Assembly (NCBI GenBank): GCA_907163345.1
Contig: CAJQUN010000223.1
Location: 1-64,000 of the forward strand
Origin: Haberlea rhodopensis
Lineage: Eukaryota > Streptophyta > Magnoliopsida > Lamiales > Gesneriaceae
Direction of reading: 5' to 3'
DNA length: 64,000 nt
In this document: one piece after another, positions 34,138 to 46,124 of the stretch
Layout of the letters: each line of letters starts with the position of its first letter
Numbering within the stretch: the stretch's first letter is position 1
Notes under the pieces: generated by a model
The model's database searches: none
Told to the model about the DNA's origin: nothing
The model's input: only the letters and a program-made list of their open reading frames with translations
Translations under genes and position numbers: made by a program

Positions 34138-35686
34138 TGTGAGGGCCCGATCCTAATGTGTTGTTTAATTAACACATAATTATTAATTTACGTAAACAGC
34201 TGAAGATTTATTTCAAATGTCTTGTCAAATGGCCCTAAAATTTTTCGCTTTTAGGTGATACATATATAATGATACTGAAAATAAGCAGTTCTAGTTTTCC
34301 AATTCAACATGTTGCTCATCACATAAGCATCGAATACATAATCAACCTGTAATAGGATACTGAAAATACTGATATTCGGGGCATCCCTCGGTAATTTAAA
34401 ATGTAATTAAAAAGTACTATAATAATTACTGGGACTCAAAACATAAAACATAAACCTGAGCTCGCTCTCACGGAGCTCTGGTATTTATCGAGGCTTCACC
34501 TCGAGCATCCGCAGTACGTCCACCTGTACCACCTGTCATGCCCATACAACAAAGACATGACAGCCCCCGCGAAGGGGGTCAGAATCCAGTACGATAAATA
34601 AATAAATCATGTCAAGAATGACAAAGTATCATGCAATACATACCATGCATGAATGCAATGTATGAATGGGTACAAAGAATCGAATCTCAAGATACCAATA
34701 TCGAAGTCCAAAAGAAGGTATCAGCAATCAATAGCAAACTCGAGCAGAGGGTAAAAACACACACACTTTACGCTAGGAGAATCATCCTGTGAAGTGCTCG
34801 TCATCCCTCGTGCCTAGGTCAGTAGCAAAACGCATTACTACAGTCGCTACCTACACTGCATGTCATCGCCGTGCCCGTCGTCCCTGACACTCAGAGTAAA
34901 TCAACTCAGTCATCATCAAGGATATCAAAGAAATGGATAGATCAATATGATATGTCCATGAATCATCTATGCATGACATATACAACTCAATATATCATGC
35001 AATCTCATGTGAAAATCAATATATATCATGTAATTCACATATCATGTACTACAATGTATCTCAACATGTCACATAACATAAGAATCACATAGGGACAATT
35101 AAATCATATAAATCAATTAATGACATGTAAAATCATACAATAGCATCATTACACGTCTTCATCAGACGTCATGATAAAACTCATTTGTACGTACCTCAGA
35201 ACCCAAGCTAATCTACCGAGTACTCCTCGAATCAACCGTGGAATCTATTAACCTGGTCATGTAAATTCCAAATGACACTAAGTGTTCAAGTAGTGCATTG
35301 AATCAAATGAAACTTTTAAATATTGACCCTTAATCGTTTTCTTAATTTTCAGCTTGACCCATTTTCGTAGAAAAATCACTATAAATTCATAAGACCTCCA
35401 AATGACTTCAAACCAGTGGGAAACATTCGACAACAACAAGGTTCATTTCATATTTTATGAGTTTTAGCTAATTCATAGGTCTAGAGGTCGATTCATAGCT
35501 TAATTCATCGAATTCTAATATGCTCTGTTAGTGCAGATTGAGCAGTGATAGGGAAAAAGGCATAACTCACTCATATGAACTCCAAATCATGTGAGGCCAG
35601 TTTTTAATGCAAGCTAACACAAAACTCTACAATACATCTCTGTTTTGGATTGGGAATGTTATTCTTTTAATATTTCAAATGAAATT
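34138..35686 (-). repeat. LTR D, truncated, minus orientation
   Basis: Starts TGTGAGGGCCCGATCC on +, equal to an LTR 3' end on minus. It includes CACCTGTCATGCCCATACAA and a GACAGCCCCCGCGAAGG block typical of chromovirus LTRs, a GTACGTACC near 35189, and AAGGCATAACTCACTCATAT near 35558. The right boundary is unclear. No gene seen. Confidence 0.6.
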
Positions 35687-36414
35687 TGTGATATCCCCGA
35701 AATAATTATATGCAATTTGGGCATTAATTATGTTTATGTGATTTTTATGGTGATAATTAATATATGTGTTGGAATTAATTATCTTGGTAAAATTCTTAGT
35801 CACATGGTATGCGTGACCCGGTGGTGCATTTCGGGGTGCATGTTATGCATGTTGGGAAATTGGGTGTTATGATGGGTTAAATATAATGGCTAATGAATTT
35901 TTGGGATTAATTGGGATTTTGATGCATTTTGGTATAATGCTTTTGAAATATCATGTTGGGGTGTTTTATACACCATGGTATTTATGGGAGTGCAAGTTAA
36001 TTTTTATAACCCACTTATACCCCCAACCCCTCTTTACCCATCACTCTTTCTATTTCCCCCAAATCTTCCACCCAAACCCTCATTCTCTTCCATTTTCGAA
36101 ATTGGGCAAAAAGGTGAAGAGAAATCCTTCCAAAAACTTGATTTGTGGAGTTTGTTGGGAGATTTGGAGTCCCCAAGAGGTATGGATACCTCCTTGTTGT
36201 TTTTGTTGTGTTTGGATTGGGTTTGATAAGGTTTTGAAAGGTTTTGAAATGGGTTGGTATTATTTTTGGTTGGGTGTTGGATTTTTGTGTTGGTTAAGGT
36301 GTATTATGTTGGTTTATTGTGTTTTTATGTTGTTGGTTTGGTGGTAGGAGTGTTGGTATGGTTTGGGATGGAATTGGTGTGCAAAAATGGTGAATTTTTG
36401 GGTTACAGACACTG

Positions 36415-36625
36415 GCGATCGATCGCCCGTTCCAGGCGATCGATCGTGCGCGGGCAGTGCGCGTTTGGGGTGTTTGGCTATCGATCGCCACTCTTGGGCG
36501 ATCGATCGGCGAGGCTGGAGATCGATCGCGCCAATTGTGGCGATCGATCGCCAAAGCGAGAAAATTTCAGGATTGGGCAGTAGGGTCTCGCGATCGATCT
36601 CCCGTAACAGGCGATCGATCGCGAA
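36415..36625. repeat. GCGATCGATCGC palindrome array in LTR E
   Basis: Seven to eight palindromes, mostly the 12-mer GCGATCGATCGC, spaced 10-35 bases. Confidence 0.85.
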
Positions 36626-36839
36626 AGGCAAAATGTGGGATTTTTGGATATTTTTGTGGAATTTTTGATATTGGACTATTATTGGCTCCTAATATTGATT
36701 TGTGTGAATGTGTAGAACCATCCCAGGTGGCCACACAGCTTAGGAGATAAAGTCCACGATATCTCCACTTTTGGAACTAAGGTACGTAGTGAGACGTACG
36801 AGCATCGGACGGTAAAACGTATTTATTACGCTTTGAATT

Positions 36840-37150
36840 GGTTATGCATTATGGTTGCATATATGGTCTTGTTTATGCATTATGGTTGCATACATGGTTG
36901 GAATATGCATTATGGTTGCATGTAAGTGTGAGTCGAGATTATATTACAGTGATGAAGAATACTTGCCGCCTTCATGTCGAAGCGATGATAGAATACTTGC
37001 CGCTGTCATATTATAGCGATGAAGAATATTTGCCGCAAACATGTCGAAGCGAAGGATAATGCCGCTGTCATGTTGATGCGATGGATATTATGCCGCTAGT
37101 ATGTCGAAGCGAGGGGTATTAATGCCGCTGTCATGTAAACGTGAGGGGTA
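36840..37150 (+). repeat. Tandem repeats in LTR E
   Basis: Three copies of a unit around TATGCATTATGGTTGCATA, then about six imperfect units of the form GCCGCT...CATGTCGAAGCGAGGG. The CGCT and AGCG ends can pair. Confidence 0.7.
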
Positions 37151-37678
37151 TTATGCCACTGATATAATAAGACTGGAACTGGCCATTGGTATACATGGAA
37201 TGAGTGCATGTCATGACATAAATTATTGGTATTATAATCTATTGATTATGATTGTGGTACAGGGACAACCAAAGGAAGCTTTTAAATGTATTACATACAG
37301 GAAGTGAATCGCATTTACGATTTATGCATTTGATTGCTATCATATAATTGTGAATATGATTTACGTACATGCTCATGGTTTTGGGGTTGTTCCTGTAGGT
37401 ACTTTTGGGGGGACGGGCTAAGGCGAGTTGATACGGTGAGCTAGTGAGGAGTGCTCTTGGTAGCAGGCACATTCTTTTGTATAGTATCTACTCTAGGAGT
37501 AGTGTAAAGCTATAGGATTAACATTCATTGGTTGGGAATGTAATTAATCCCTTTTGGAACCTTATTTTGGCACTGTAATCTAATAGCTCAAGGCACCAAC
37601 ACACCTTTTATACTCCGTTTATGTATGAAAATTTTATTTACGCCTTTAATCCGCATTTAAGGAACTAGGGTCCTTACA

Positions 37679-38660
37679 GGATTTGACATATTTTAAATAA
37701 TGATTCTATTATTGGTTCTGGCACTTTGTTGAATGATCACTATGATTTAAAACTAGCAGATACAGTGGTTTGCTTTCAACAAATGGGAAATGTAAGGCTG
37801 ATAATTTATCTCAGGCAAATATTTGGCATGCTAGATTAGGTCATATTTTAAGGGAATGATGAGTAAATTGATGAGCAAGGAATTGTTTGATTCATCAGAC
37901 TTGGATTCACTTGCCACCTGCGACTCCTGTCTCAAAGGAAAAATGACCAAAAGACCTTTTGATGGTTATTCTGAGCGAGCCAAAGATCTGTTGGATTTGA
38001 TCCATTCAGATGTTTGTGGGATGTTAAGTGTTAACCCGCGAGGAGGATATTCTTACTTCATTACATTTTTATCGATGATTATTCACGATATGGGTATGTG
38101 TATCTCATAAGATACAAGTCTGAAGCCTTTGAAAAGTTCATAGATTCAGAAGTGAACCTAGGTACAAGTATTAAAGCACTTCGATCTGATCGGGTATCGA
38201 ATAGTTGAGTATCGAGTTCATAGATTATCTTAAAGAGAATGGGATTCTTTCCCAGTGGACACCGCCCGGAACACCACAACTTAATGGTGTGGCTGAGCGA
38301 AGAAATTGGACTTTATTGGATATGGTTCGATCAATGATGTGTTGCACTGACTTTCGATGTCGTTTTGGGGCTATGCGCTTGAAACTGCATGTCATTTGTT
38401 AAACAGAGCTCCTTCAAAAGCAGTTACTTCTACCCCATATGAGATATGGAGCAGGAAATCACCAAATTATAATTATCTAAAGGTTTGGGGGTGCGCTGCT
38501 TATGTGTAGCAGTTTGTGGATGACAAATTGGATATGCGATCTATAATGTGTTATATAGGCTATTATTTTTATAACCCACAGGAATAAAAGGTGTTTGTTT
38601 CCAGAAATGCTACATTCTTATAAAATGAGTTTTTGAAGAATATAGATGGGAAGGATGAAC
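37679..38660 (+). pseudogene. pol: copia pol remnant: GAG-pre-integrase and integrase
   Basis: Reading across frames gives ANIWHARLGH (pre-integrase), CDSCLKGKMTKRPF (zinc-binding Cys pair), LIHSDVCGML and YSYFITF (integrase core), then NGVAERRN with the Glu of the catalytic triad. Several stops and frame breaks make it dead. LTR E abuts its left side. Confidence 0.82.
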
Positions 38661-38879
38661 CTTGAAGTAGTTTTAGAACCACAAATGTCTACCCCAATGG
38701 AAGCAAGTATAATTTCTGAACCATCAATTGAACCTGAAATACACGCAGCAAGGAATCTGAAAGAGTTTCAAGAGTTCCTGATAGAATGATACTACTCCTA
38801 GAAAGTAGTCAAGAAATAGATCATGGATATGATCCTTGGACTTTTCAAGGAGGCGACGTCAGATATTGATTCGGGACAT

Positions 38880-40242
38880 TGGCAAGATGCCATGAAATCT
38901 GAAATGGACTTCATGTACTCCAATAAGGTATGAACCTTAGTGGATCCTCCTGTGAGAGTTGTTCCCATAGGTTGCAAATGGATCTATAAGCAAAAGCTTG
39001 GGGTGGATGGAAATTGATTACCTATAAGGCACATTTGGTTTTGAAGAGGTTATACTCAAAGAGAAGGAGTTGACTATGAGGAAACTTTTTCAACAATAGT
39101 GATGCTGAAGTCTATTCGGATTTAATTAGCAATATCTGCATATTATGACTATGAGATATGACAAATGGATGTGAAGACTGCTTTTCTCAATGGTGACATT
39201 GATGAAGAGATTTATATGAAGCAGCCAGAAGGCTTCACAACCCTTGGGAGTGAGCAAAAGGTTTGCCAACTACAGAGGTCCATTTATTGGCTAAAGCAAG
39301 CGTCCCAAAGTTGGAATATCCGTTTTGATAACACTATCAAAAAGTTTAGTTTTGTTAAAAATCCGGAAGAAGCATGCATATACAAGAAGGTTAGTGGGAG
39401 TGCGGTTACCTTTGTGGTGCTCTATGTCGATGATATCCGACTCATTGGGAATGATATCGGATTGATGAAATCGACTAAAGCATGGTTATCTGTTAAGTTC
39501 TCTATGAAAGATTTGGGAGAAGCATCCTATGTGCTTAGCATAAGGATCTATATGGATAGATCTAAGAGGATGTTGTGGCTCTCTTAATCTATGTACATAA
39601 ATACTTTGCTAAAAAGGTTTTGCATGGAACAATCAAAAAGAGGTTATCTGCCAACATGTCATGGTGTTCAACTCTCGGTGTCAATGAGCCCTAAGACTGA
39701 TGAAGAAAGAAAAAAGATGGCATTGACACCTTATGCTTTGGCTGTTGGTAGCATAATGTATGATATGGTATGTCTAGGCTTGATGTGGCATATGCTCTTA
39801 GTGTAACGAGCAGATATCAGGTCGATCCCGGTGAAGGTCACTGGAAAGCTGTGAAAACAATCCTTAAGTACTTGCGAAGAACTCGGGATATGTTCATGAT
39901 TTTTGGATCTGAAAGTGGAGAGCTAAAACTTGAAGGCTACATTGATGCTAGTTTTCAGTCAGATGTAGATGACTCTAAATTGATGTCCGGATTTGTATTT
40001 AGGCTAAATGGTGGTGTTGTCTCTTGGAAAAGTTCCAAGCAAGAAACCGTAACGGCTTCCGCACTGAAGCTGAATTCATTGCAGCATCAGATGCAGCAAA
40101 TGAGGCAGTTCGGATGAGAAATGTCATCCAAGAGTTGGGTGTAATTTCCAGTGCAGTTGACACAGTTTATGTGTACCGTGACAACAATGGAGCTATTGCA
40201 CAGCAAGAGAGCCGAGATCTCAAAAAAAATCCAAACGTATAC
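38880..40242 (+). pseudogene. pol: copia pol remnant: reverse transcriptase and RNase H
   Basis: MDVKTAFLNGDIDEEIYMKQ, PEGFTTLGSEQKVCQL and the catalytic LYVDDIRLIGND identify a Ty1/copia reverse transcriptase (39165-39587 intact). Beyond several breaks, RNase H follows with GYIDASFQSDVDDSK and VSWKSSKQETV, then EAEFIAASDAANEAV in a shifted frame. Interrupted at 40242 by element F after target bases TATAC. Confidence 0.88.
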
Positions 40243-41820
40243 TGATGCGTGTGAACGTACCGCAAGTGTACGATGTCAAGTTTTAGTATAGGAATTTGAA
40301 AGTACGGATGTCGAACCCACAGGGATTGAAAATTAAGTTATACCAAGTACTGTAATTAGAATAGTCTCAACTTTATTTAGACAATCAATAGCATAATTAT
40401 TAAACTAATCTAAAAGAATAAAATAAATTAGCAATATGAAGAATTTAAGTGGAGAAAATCAATGAGAACGGATTCTAGAGGTTCGACTTCACTCAATTAT
40501 CCACTATGTCGTGTTCTTCTAATTTATTAACCACGAATCCTATGTTATTCTATTACCTCTCTCAAGTGTTAAATAAAAATAATCATTCAACAATCATCTT
40601 GATGTGTCCACCTAAGATAAATTATTAAACAATTTCAATAGCGCAAGATTCGTTCTATGGCTTTCGATGGAGTTATATGTCTCTCAACTATATAAACTTC
40701 CAACGATGTAAATTCCTACGGTCCTATTCAAAACCCCCTCTCGAGTGATAGATTCTAAATAAATATGACGATTCAACTAGTGATCAGTTAATTGAAACAC
40801 AAACAAATCAAGAATCACAACTAAACCAAACAAAAGACCAAAATATATTCAATCAATAATCAACGACACAGTTTCAAATCAATATCCGCCTAATTCTAGA
40901 ATAATAAATTAGTTCATGAATACATTAAATAAACACATAGACATGTCTTTAATCATAAACATAAGGAAAAAGATAATCAAACGAATATGAAGATGGCCCT
41001 CCGTCTCCGTTAGTTGCCGTCGTCTTCTCCGTCGTCAAAATCTATCCTTTCGTCATAAGCGCCCCGCCTCAATCGATCTCCGCCCCTTCCACTGCCTCAC
41101 GTGAAGTTCTCTTTTGCTCTCGGTTATTGCTTCCCTTTTGTCCTTGAATAATTGCTTTATTTTATATCTGAACGTCTACTCCTCTTTTATAAATTATTCC
41201 CAAATCTCACGTTTTTCCTCCTGTTCTCCTTCTTATCTTACATGAATTCCTCCTTTTCGTTGAAGTCTCCTCTCCCCTTTATAATTTATGTCAATCCTTC
41301 CGTAAATCTCTTTACCAAAATCTATCCAATCCTCAATCACTCCTCCGTATCCCTTCTCCTTTCTTTCTTTCCTTATTGACTTATAATATAATATAATATA
41401 ATATAATATAATCTTGGATTGAATTGTCAATAAAATAATATTTTCTTTCCTTATAATGCTATCTTCCTTAATCCCATGATAGTATCTTCACGTTAATCTC
41501 TTCTTAGCAGCGGATGTGGCATGTTATTTTATCAATGAAAATATCTTCTTGTCCGTGCATATCTGCTACTTCGTTAATAAAATATTCGGTCCAAAGTTTC
41601 CATGTCATGTGTAATGTGCATGATCTTTCCTCTTTTCAGCCTCAAATTGGGTCCTTGTCATATTTATATATTTTTCACCATCTTTTAGTAATAAAATGTT
41701 TAATTTCTTGGATTCCTATAAAATAACAAAAACAACCACAAAATGCATAATTCTGCTCGAATACCAAAATAAAAGTATAAGAAAAGAGAATAAAATATAA
41801 GTGCAATTATGCACTTAACA
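40243..41820 (-). repeat. 3' LTR of element F
   Basis: 1578 bp. It includes an (ATAAT)n microsatellite near 41388-41412 that is also present, with changes, at 48240-48280 in the partner LTR. It provides the empty-site reference for the Helitron and for G. Confidence 0.9.
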
Positions 41821-43626
41821 AATCCCCCAAACTTAAACTTTGCTAGTCCCGAGCAAAATAGAAATTGGGAAAGACTAAGAAATAAAAGAGATAAAGAAAA
41901 CACACTACTAACGTAAGTCATGAAATGTTATAATTGCAAATTGGCCTCGAAGATCAATTGTCTAAAAATTTTAAGTCAAGTATGCATATCAGTCTACTCA
42001 AGAATTCTCAAGTATGTGCGTGCTACCACTTCCATTTAACCATTAAAGCAATCTTTACTCACACAAATCAATAGGACTTTGCAAGGTATTGGTTCATTTG
42101 CATTGTTCATAAAAAAAAATGTTTAACTTTAACAAACAATGAACAATGCATAAAATCAAGGTAATGAGATGTGCGTGTGTGAATGTCAAAACCATATGCA
42201 TTACAAGTGTTTCTCGAGCGTACATAGGCTTACCATTTGCATCCTTCTCCACTAGTATATTAGACGAATATGGCTCGGTTAATAGGTCTTAATAGGCTTG
42301 TAACGTTAGGCTTTGGTTCATGGCTTCAATAAAATGATAGGATATTCAACACAAGAGAGTAAGTTAAATATAGCATTGTCGTGCACTATCATCTCATAAT
42401 TCCTTCTATTGACAATTCATTATTTTTTTTTTCAAATTTTGGATTCACCCTCCTTTCTCATTCGCCTCATCATTCACCTCAATATTTTTCTCATTCTTTC
42501 AATCACTTATTTCTTCACCTCTTCAACAATTTTTTTATGCATTCATGCCCTTTTTCATTATTATCCCCCTTCTATTTTTCAGTTAGGAACATGGGGGGAT
42601 ATTTGAAATTTTAAAGTGCAATATGGGTCTTACTCACTTGAGGGTATGAAATAGTGTATAAGCTTTCAACAAGGTGGTCGATGTGGGATTTTGAAATGAT
42701 GCGAATGGAGGTTATTATGTGCCTAAGCACATGCCATTCGATTTTCAAAAAGCTCAAAATGGTAGCTAGGGATAAAAAATGATGTCATTTGGTGGCTTCA
42801 AAGGCTCAAATGATAAAAAATTGATTAAATCATTCATAAGCCACATATGTCTGTATTTCGCCTCAAAGGGTACTAAAGCAAGTTCTAGACTACTCTCAAT
42901 TCACAAATAACTTATATGATTTGACCAATGTGCTCAAATTGTGTCTCAAAACCAAGGTAATATAAGAAAGAAATTTGAATGAGATTCTAAAACATATTGC
43001 AACAATTCAATCCTCATTCTTTTACGTTTAAGCTCAAAGGGGCTACTATGGCAAATTTATATCAATGAATAAAGGCCCAAAATATTATCAAGAATCGCCT
43101 ATATCATATTTGTGTTCGCTCAAATAAACTATAATTAGTCAAATGGCCTGGTCTCTAGTGCATGAATGTGAGAAACTAAAGAGCAAAGTAAACAATTTTT
43201 TAAAATTTTCACAAATAAGCTCAATTCTTCATCACCGGCCTTCACAATTACTTCAAATCACGAATTATGACACAAAAGAAAAAGAAAATGACTAAAAAAA
43301 ACACAAAACACAACACCCATGGGAATCCAGGAAACAAAACATCTTCAATGTTTAAACACCCCCCAAAACTTAAAATCGTGCATTGTCCTCAATGTAACAT
43401 ACAACGTATAAAATAAGGGACAACACACCTACCTGCGACGACGATCGTCAGTAATCGTCGTCCATCTCATGCTCATGGGTATGGTGAGAAGATAATGATA
43501 GGGACCCTCCGCATCATTATAGACCTGCAATGGGAAAAATAATGATCAGCGGCTCTGACTAAGACATGCTAATAATAATTGAAATACCGAAATTAAAAAC
43601 TGAAGTAAACTAAAAAGGATATAAGG
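41821..43626 (-). other. Element F purine tract and 3' internal non-coding region
   Basis: Begins with a purine tract (AAGTTTGGGGGATT on minus, 41821-41834). About 1.8 kb of AT-rich DNA follows with no gene. Block order again parallels A, B and C (for example GGATATTCAACACAAGAGAG near 42340). Confidence 0.6.
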
Positions 43627-43644
43627 CTTGGGTTGCCTCCCAAG
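43627..43644 (-). other. Conserved CTTGGG/CCCAAG hairpin (element F)
   Basis: Identical 18-mer to A, B and C, flanked by AGCGC, directly after the gag remnant in element orientation. Confidence 0.8.
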
Positions 43645-43664
43645 AAGCGCTTTGTTTCAAGTCT

Positions 43665-44660
43665 TCAGCCAGACCATGCGAAGCAACCATCAAATAGCGG
43701 CTTCCGCCCATAATAAGTATCATATGACACTACATATGGGTCTTGGTTGTGCATGCCCTCAAGCTTGGCGAGATAGTGGCAGTTAACGCTCGTCGCTCCA
43801 ACAACGTCCTTCATAAATTGATAAGCATGGGAGAAATATTCTAAACTTGGCTTTATCTCATGGAGATCATAATATGGTGAAGTTGGGATCGATGGGAAGA
43901 ATGGATCAACATATGGCATATAGGACACCATCGATGGATTCTCATCAATTTTCTCGAGAATTTCCTCAATCTCCAACATCACGTTCGGGTCATCTTAACA
44001 CGGGAATTCCTTAGATAACTTTTCTACAGTAGGCTCAACCACTTGAATAGGCTCATATTCCCTTGAATCTTCCGCATGAGTAGGATCACTCTCCCAAACT
44101 TGGTTGGTTGATGATCATCATAATGTGACCACACCTGATTTGTCACCCCTTGATTAGTATATCTCATCTCCACCTCTTTGCAGCTCGCTAAAATTGTCTT
44201 TATCTGCTGCTCTATACGACTTCTGGAGTTGGTGTGATTTTCAATCTTTGGTTCAGATGATGCCCCGAATTTGCGCACAATATCCTCCAACTGAGAGACT
44301 TTATCAGAACTATACTCATCCTCTCCTTGATGCTCGAATGGTTGGTGTGTAAAATGACGGTAATGATGCTCTGGTGGATATTGGTGACTCCAACCCTGCA
44401 GTGAAGGATCACAATGCCACTGGTAGTCGAAATTCGCCATATCATTATATAGGTACACCCTGTCATCATCTCTACAATATATGGGACTGCCAGTTGCCAA
44501 AGCCCCATTAAATACTCATTCTTGTGTGTCTGCATCCAATCCACTGTAGAAAGATTGAAGAGGAGCGTAGTTTGAAAAGTCGTGGTTGAATCTCTCCCAA
44601 GCTGCATAGAACGGTTCATACGGTTGTTGGGCAAAGCTTGTGGAAACTTGCTGATGAAAC
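43665..44660 (-). pseudogene. gag: Element F gag remnant
   Basis: Three short frames together parallel the C gag: AQQPYEPFYAAWERFN near 44590-44635, DPSLQGWSHQYPPEHHY (44024-44500 frame), and MPYVDPFFPSIPTSPYY with VVSYDTYYGRKPLFDGCF (43665-43982 frame). Stops and frameshifts separate them. No protease or polymerase. Confidence 0.75.
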
Positions 44661-44777
44661 ATCTCCAAGTACCTCACAAGAAAAACATAATAAAAATAAT
44701 ATTAAAACAAAAAATAAAATTATAAATTAAAATCAAGACTACTTGGTAACAGTATCAGTAAACAAAATTAAATCAAT

Positions 44778-44794
44778 CCCCGGCAATGACGCCA
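44778..44794 (-). other. Primer binding site of element F (mutated)
   Basis: TGGCGTCATTGCCGGGG on minus, with two changes from the A/B site (TGGCGCCGTTGCCGGGG). It lies five bases from the 5' LTR. Confidence 0.7.
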
Positions 44795-45489
44795 AAACTT
44801 GATGCGTGTGAACGTACCGCAAGTGTACGGTGTCAAGTGTTAGTATAGGAATTTGAAAGTACGGATGTCAAACCCACAGGGATTGAAAATTAAGTTATAC
44901 CAAGTACTGTAATTAGAATAGTCTCAACTTTATTTAGACAATCAATAGCATAATTATTAAACTAATCTAAAAAAATAAAATAAATTAGCAATATGAAGAA
45001 TTTAAGTGGAGAAAATCAATGAGAATGGATTCTAGAGGTTCGACTTCACTCAACTATCCACTATGTCGTGTTCTTCTAATTTATTAACCACGAATCCATT
45101 GTTATTCTATTACCTCTCTCAAGTGTAAAATAGAAATAATCATTCAACAATCATCTTGATGTGTCCACCTAAGATAAATTATTAAACAATTTCAATGGCG
45201 CAAGATTCGTTCTATGGCTTCGTTGGAGTTATATGTCTCTCAACTATATAAACTTCCAACGATGTAAATTCCTACAGTCCTATTCAAAACCCCCTCTCTC
45301 GAGTGATAGATTCTAAATAAATATGACGATTCAACTAGTGATCAGTTAAATCAAACAAAAAACCAAAATATATTCAATCAATAATCGACGACACAGTTTC
45401 AAATCAATATCCGCCTAATTCTAAAATAATAAATTAGTTCATGAATACATTAAATAAACACATAGACATGTCTTTACTCATCATAAACA

Positions 45490-45790
45490 CTAGCAGGTGA
45501 CGCACACGCGTTGCGTGTGTAACGTAATATATAATGCATATGAAATAAATGAGACATATACATTGATTAATATTACAATTCAAAAGATGCAACAAAGAAC
45601 CACAACAAACCATTGGAGTGGGTAGTTTGGTAAATTCAAATTTGTCATACCAAGGTAGTTAATATAAGGGGCTTAGGCATTATGCAACAAAGAACCACAA
45701 CAAACCATTGGAGGGGGTAGTTTGGTAAATTCAAATTTGCCATACCAAGGTAGTTAGTATAATGGGCTTAGGCATTATAATATTGTAAGA
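45490..45790 (-). mobile_element. 301-bp non-autonomous mini-Helitron
   Basis: Absent from the partner LTR of F (near 40967), which supplies the empty site. On the minus strand it starts TCTTACAATA after a host A and ends CTAG before a host T, the A/T target rule of Helitrons. Nine bases before CTAG is a perfect 7-bp hairpin CACACGC-AAC-GCGTGTG (45503-45519). No target duplication, as expected. It contains two 95-bp direct repeats. No coding capacity; it needs an autonomous Helitron for rolling-circle transposition. Confidence 0.88.
45589..45778. repeat. Two 95-bp direct repeats inside the mini-Helitron
   Basis: 45589-45683 and 45684-45778 both start GCAACAAAGAACCACAAC and end GGCTTAGGCATTAT. 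They differ at a handful of bases. Confidence 0.9.
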
Positions 45791-46124
45791 TAAGGGTAAA
45801 GATAATCAAACGAATATGAAGAAATCTATACCCTTCGTCGTAAGCGCGCCACCTCAATCGATCTCCTCCCCTTCCACTGCCTCACGTGAAGTTCTCTTTT
45901 GCTCTCGGTTATTGCTTCCCTTTTGTCCTTGAATAATTGCTTTATTTTATATCTGAACGTGTACTCCTCTTTTATAAATTATTCCCAAATCTCACGTTTT
46001 TCCTCATGTTCTCCTTCTTATCTTACGTGAATTCCTCCTTTTCGTTGAAGTCTCCTCTCCCCTTTATAATTTACGTCAATTCCTTCCGTAAATCTCTTTA
46101 CCAAAATCTATGAAATCCTCAATC

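Larger units (their letters stand above)
35687..37678 (+). mobile_element. Solo LTR E (chromovirus)
   Basis: TGTGATATCCCC...GGTCCTTACA, 1992 bp, close to LTR I (1997 bp) and G (2057 bp). It contains a GCGATCGATCGC array (36415-36625), GAACCATCCCAG after an acceptor-like TGTAG (36711-36715), a GTACGT/ACGTAC hairpin (36782-36799), GCATTATGGTTGCAT repeats (36840-36925), CGCT...AGCG repeats (36955-37150), and a CTACTC/GAGTAG hairpin (37488-37502). Flanks AAATT and GGATT do not form a clean target duplication. Confidence 0.85.

Noticed and set aside
36294..36668. Overlapping frames rich in Asp-Arg-Ser on both strands through the palindrome arrays (also 47122-47518, 51464-51797)
   Set aside because: A CGATCGATCG palindrome reads DRS, RSI or AID in every frame and strand, so such frames are by-products of the repeat.
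41152..42614. Short Phe/Ser/Leu-rich frames in the F LTR and interior
   Set aside because: Low-complexity T-rich DNA; no domain or conservation as protein.
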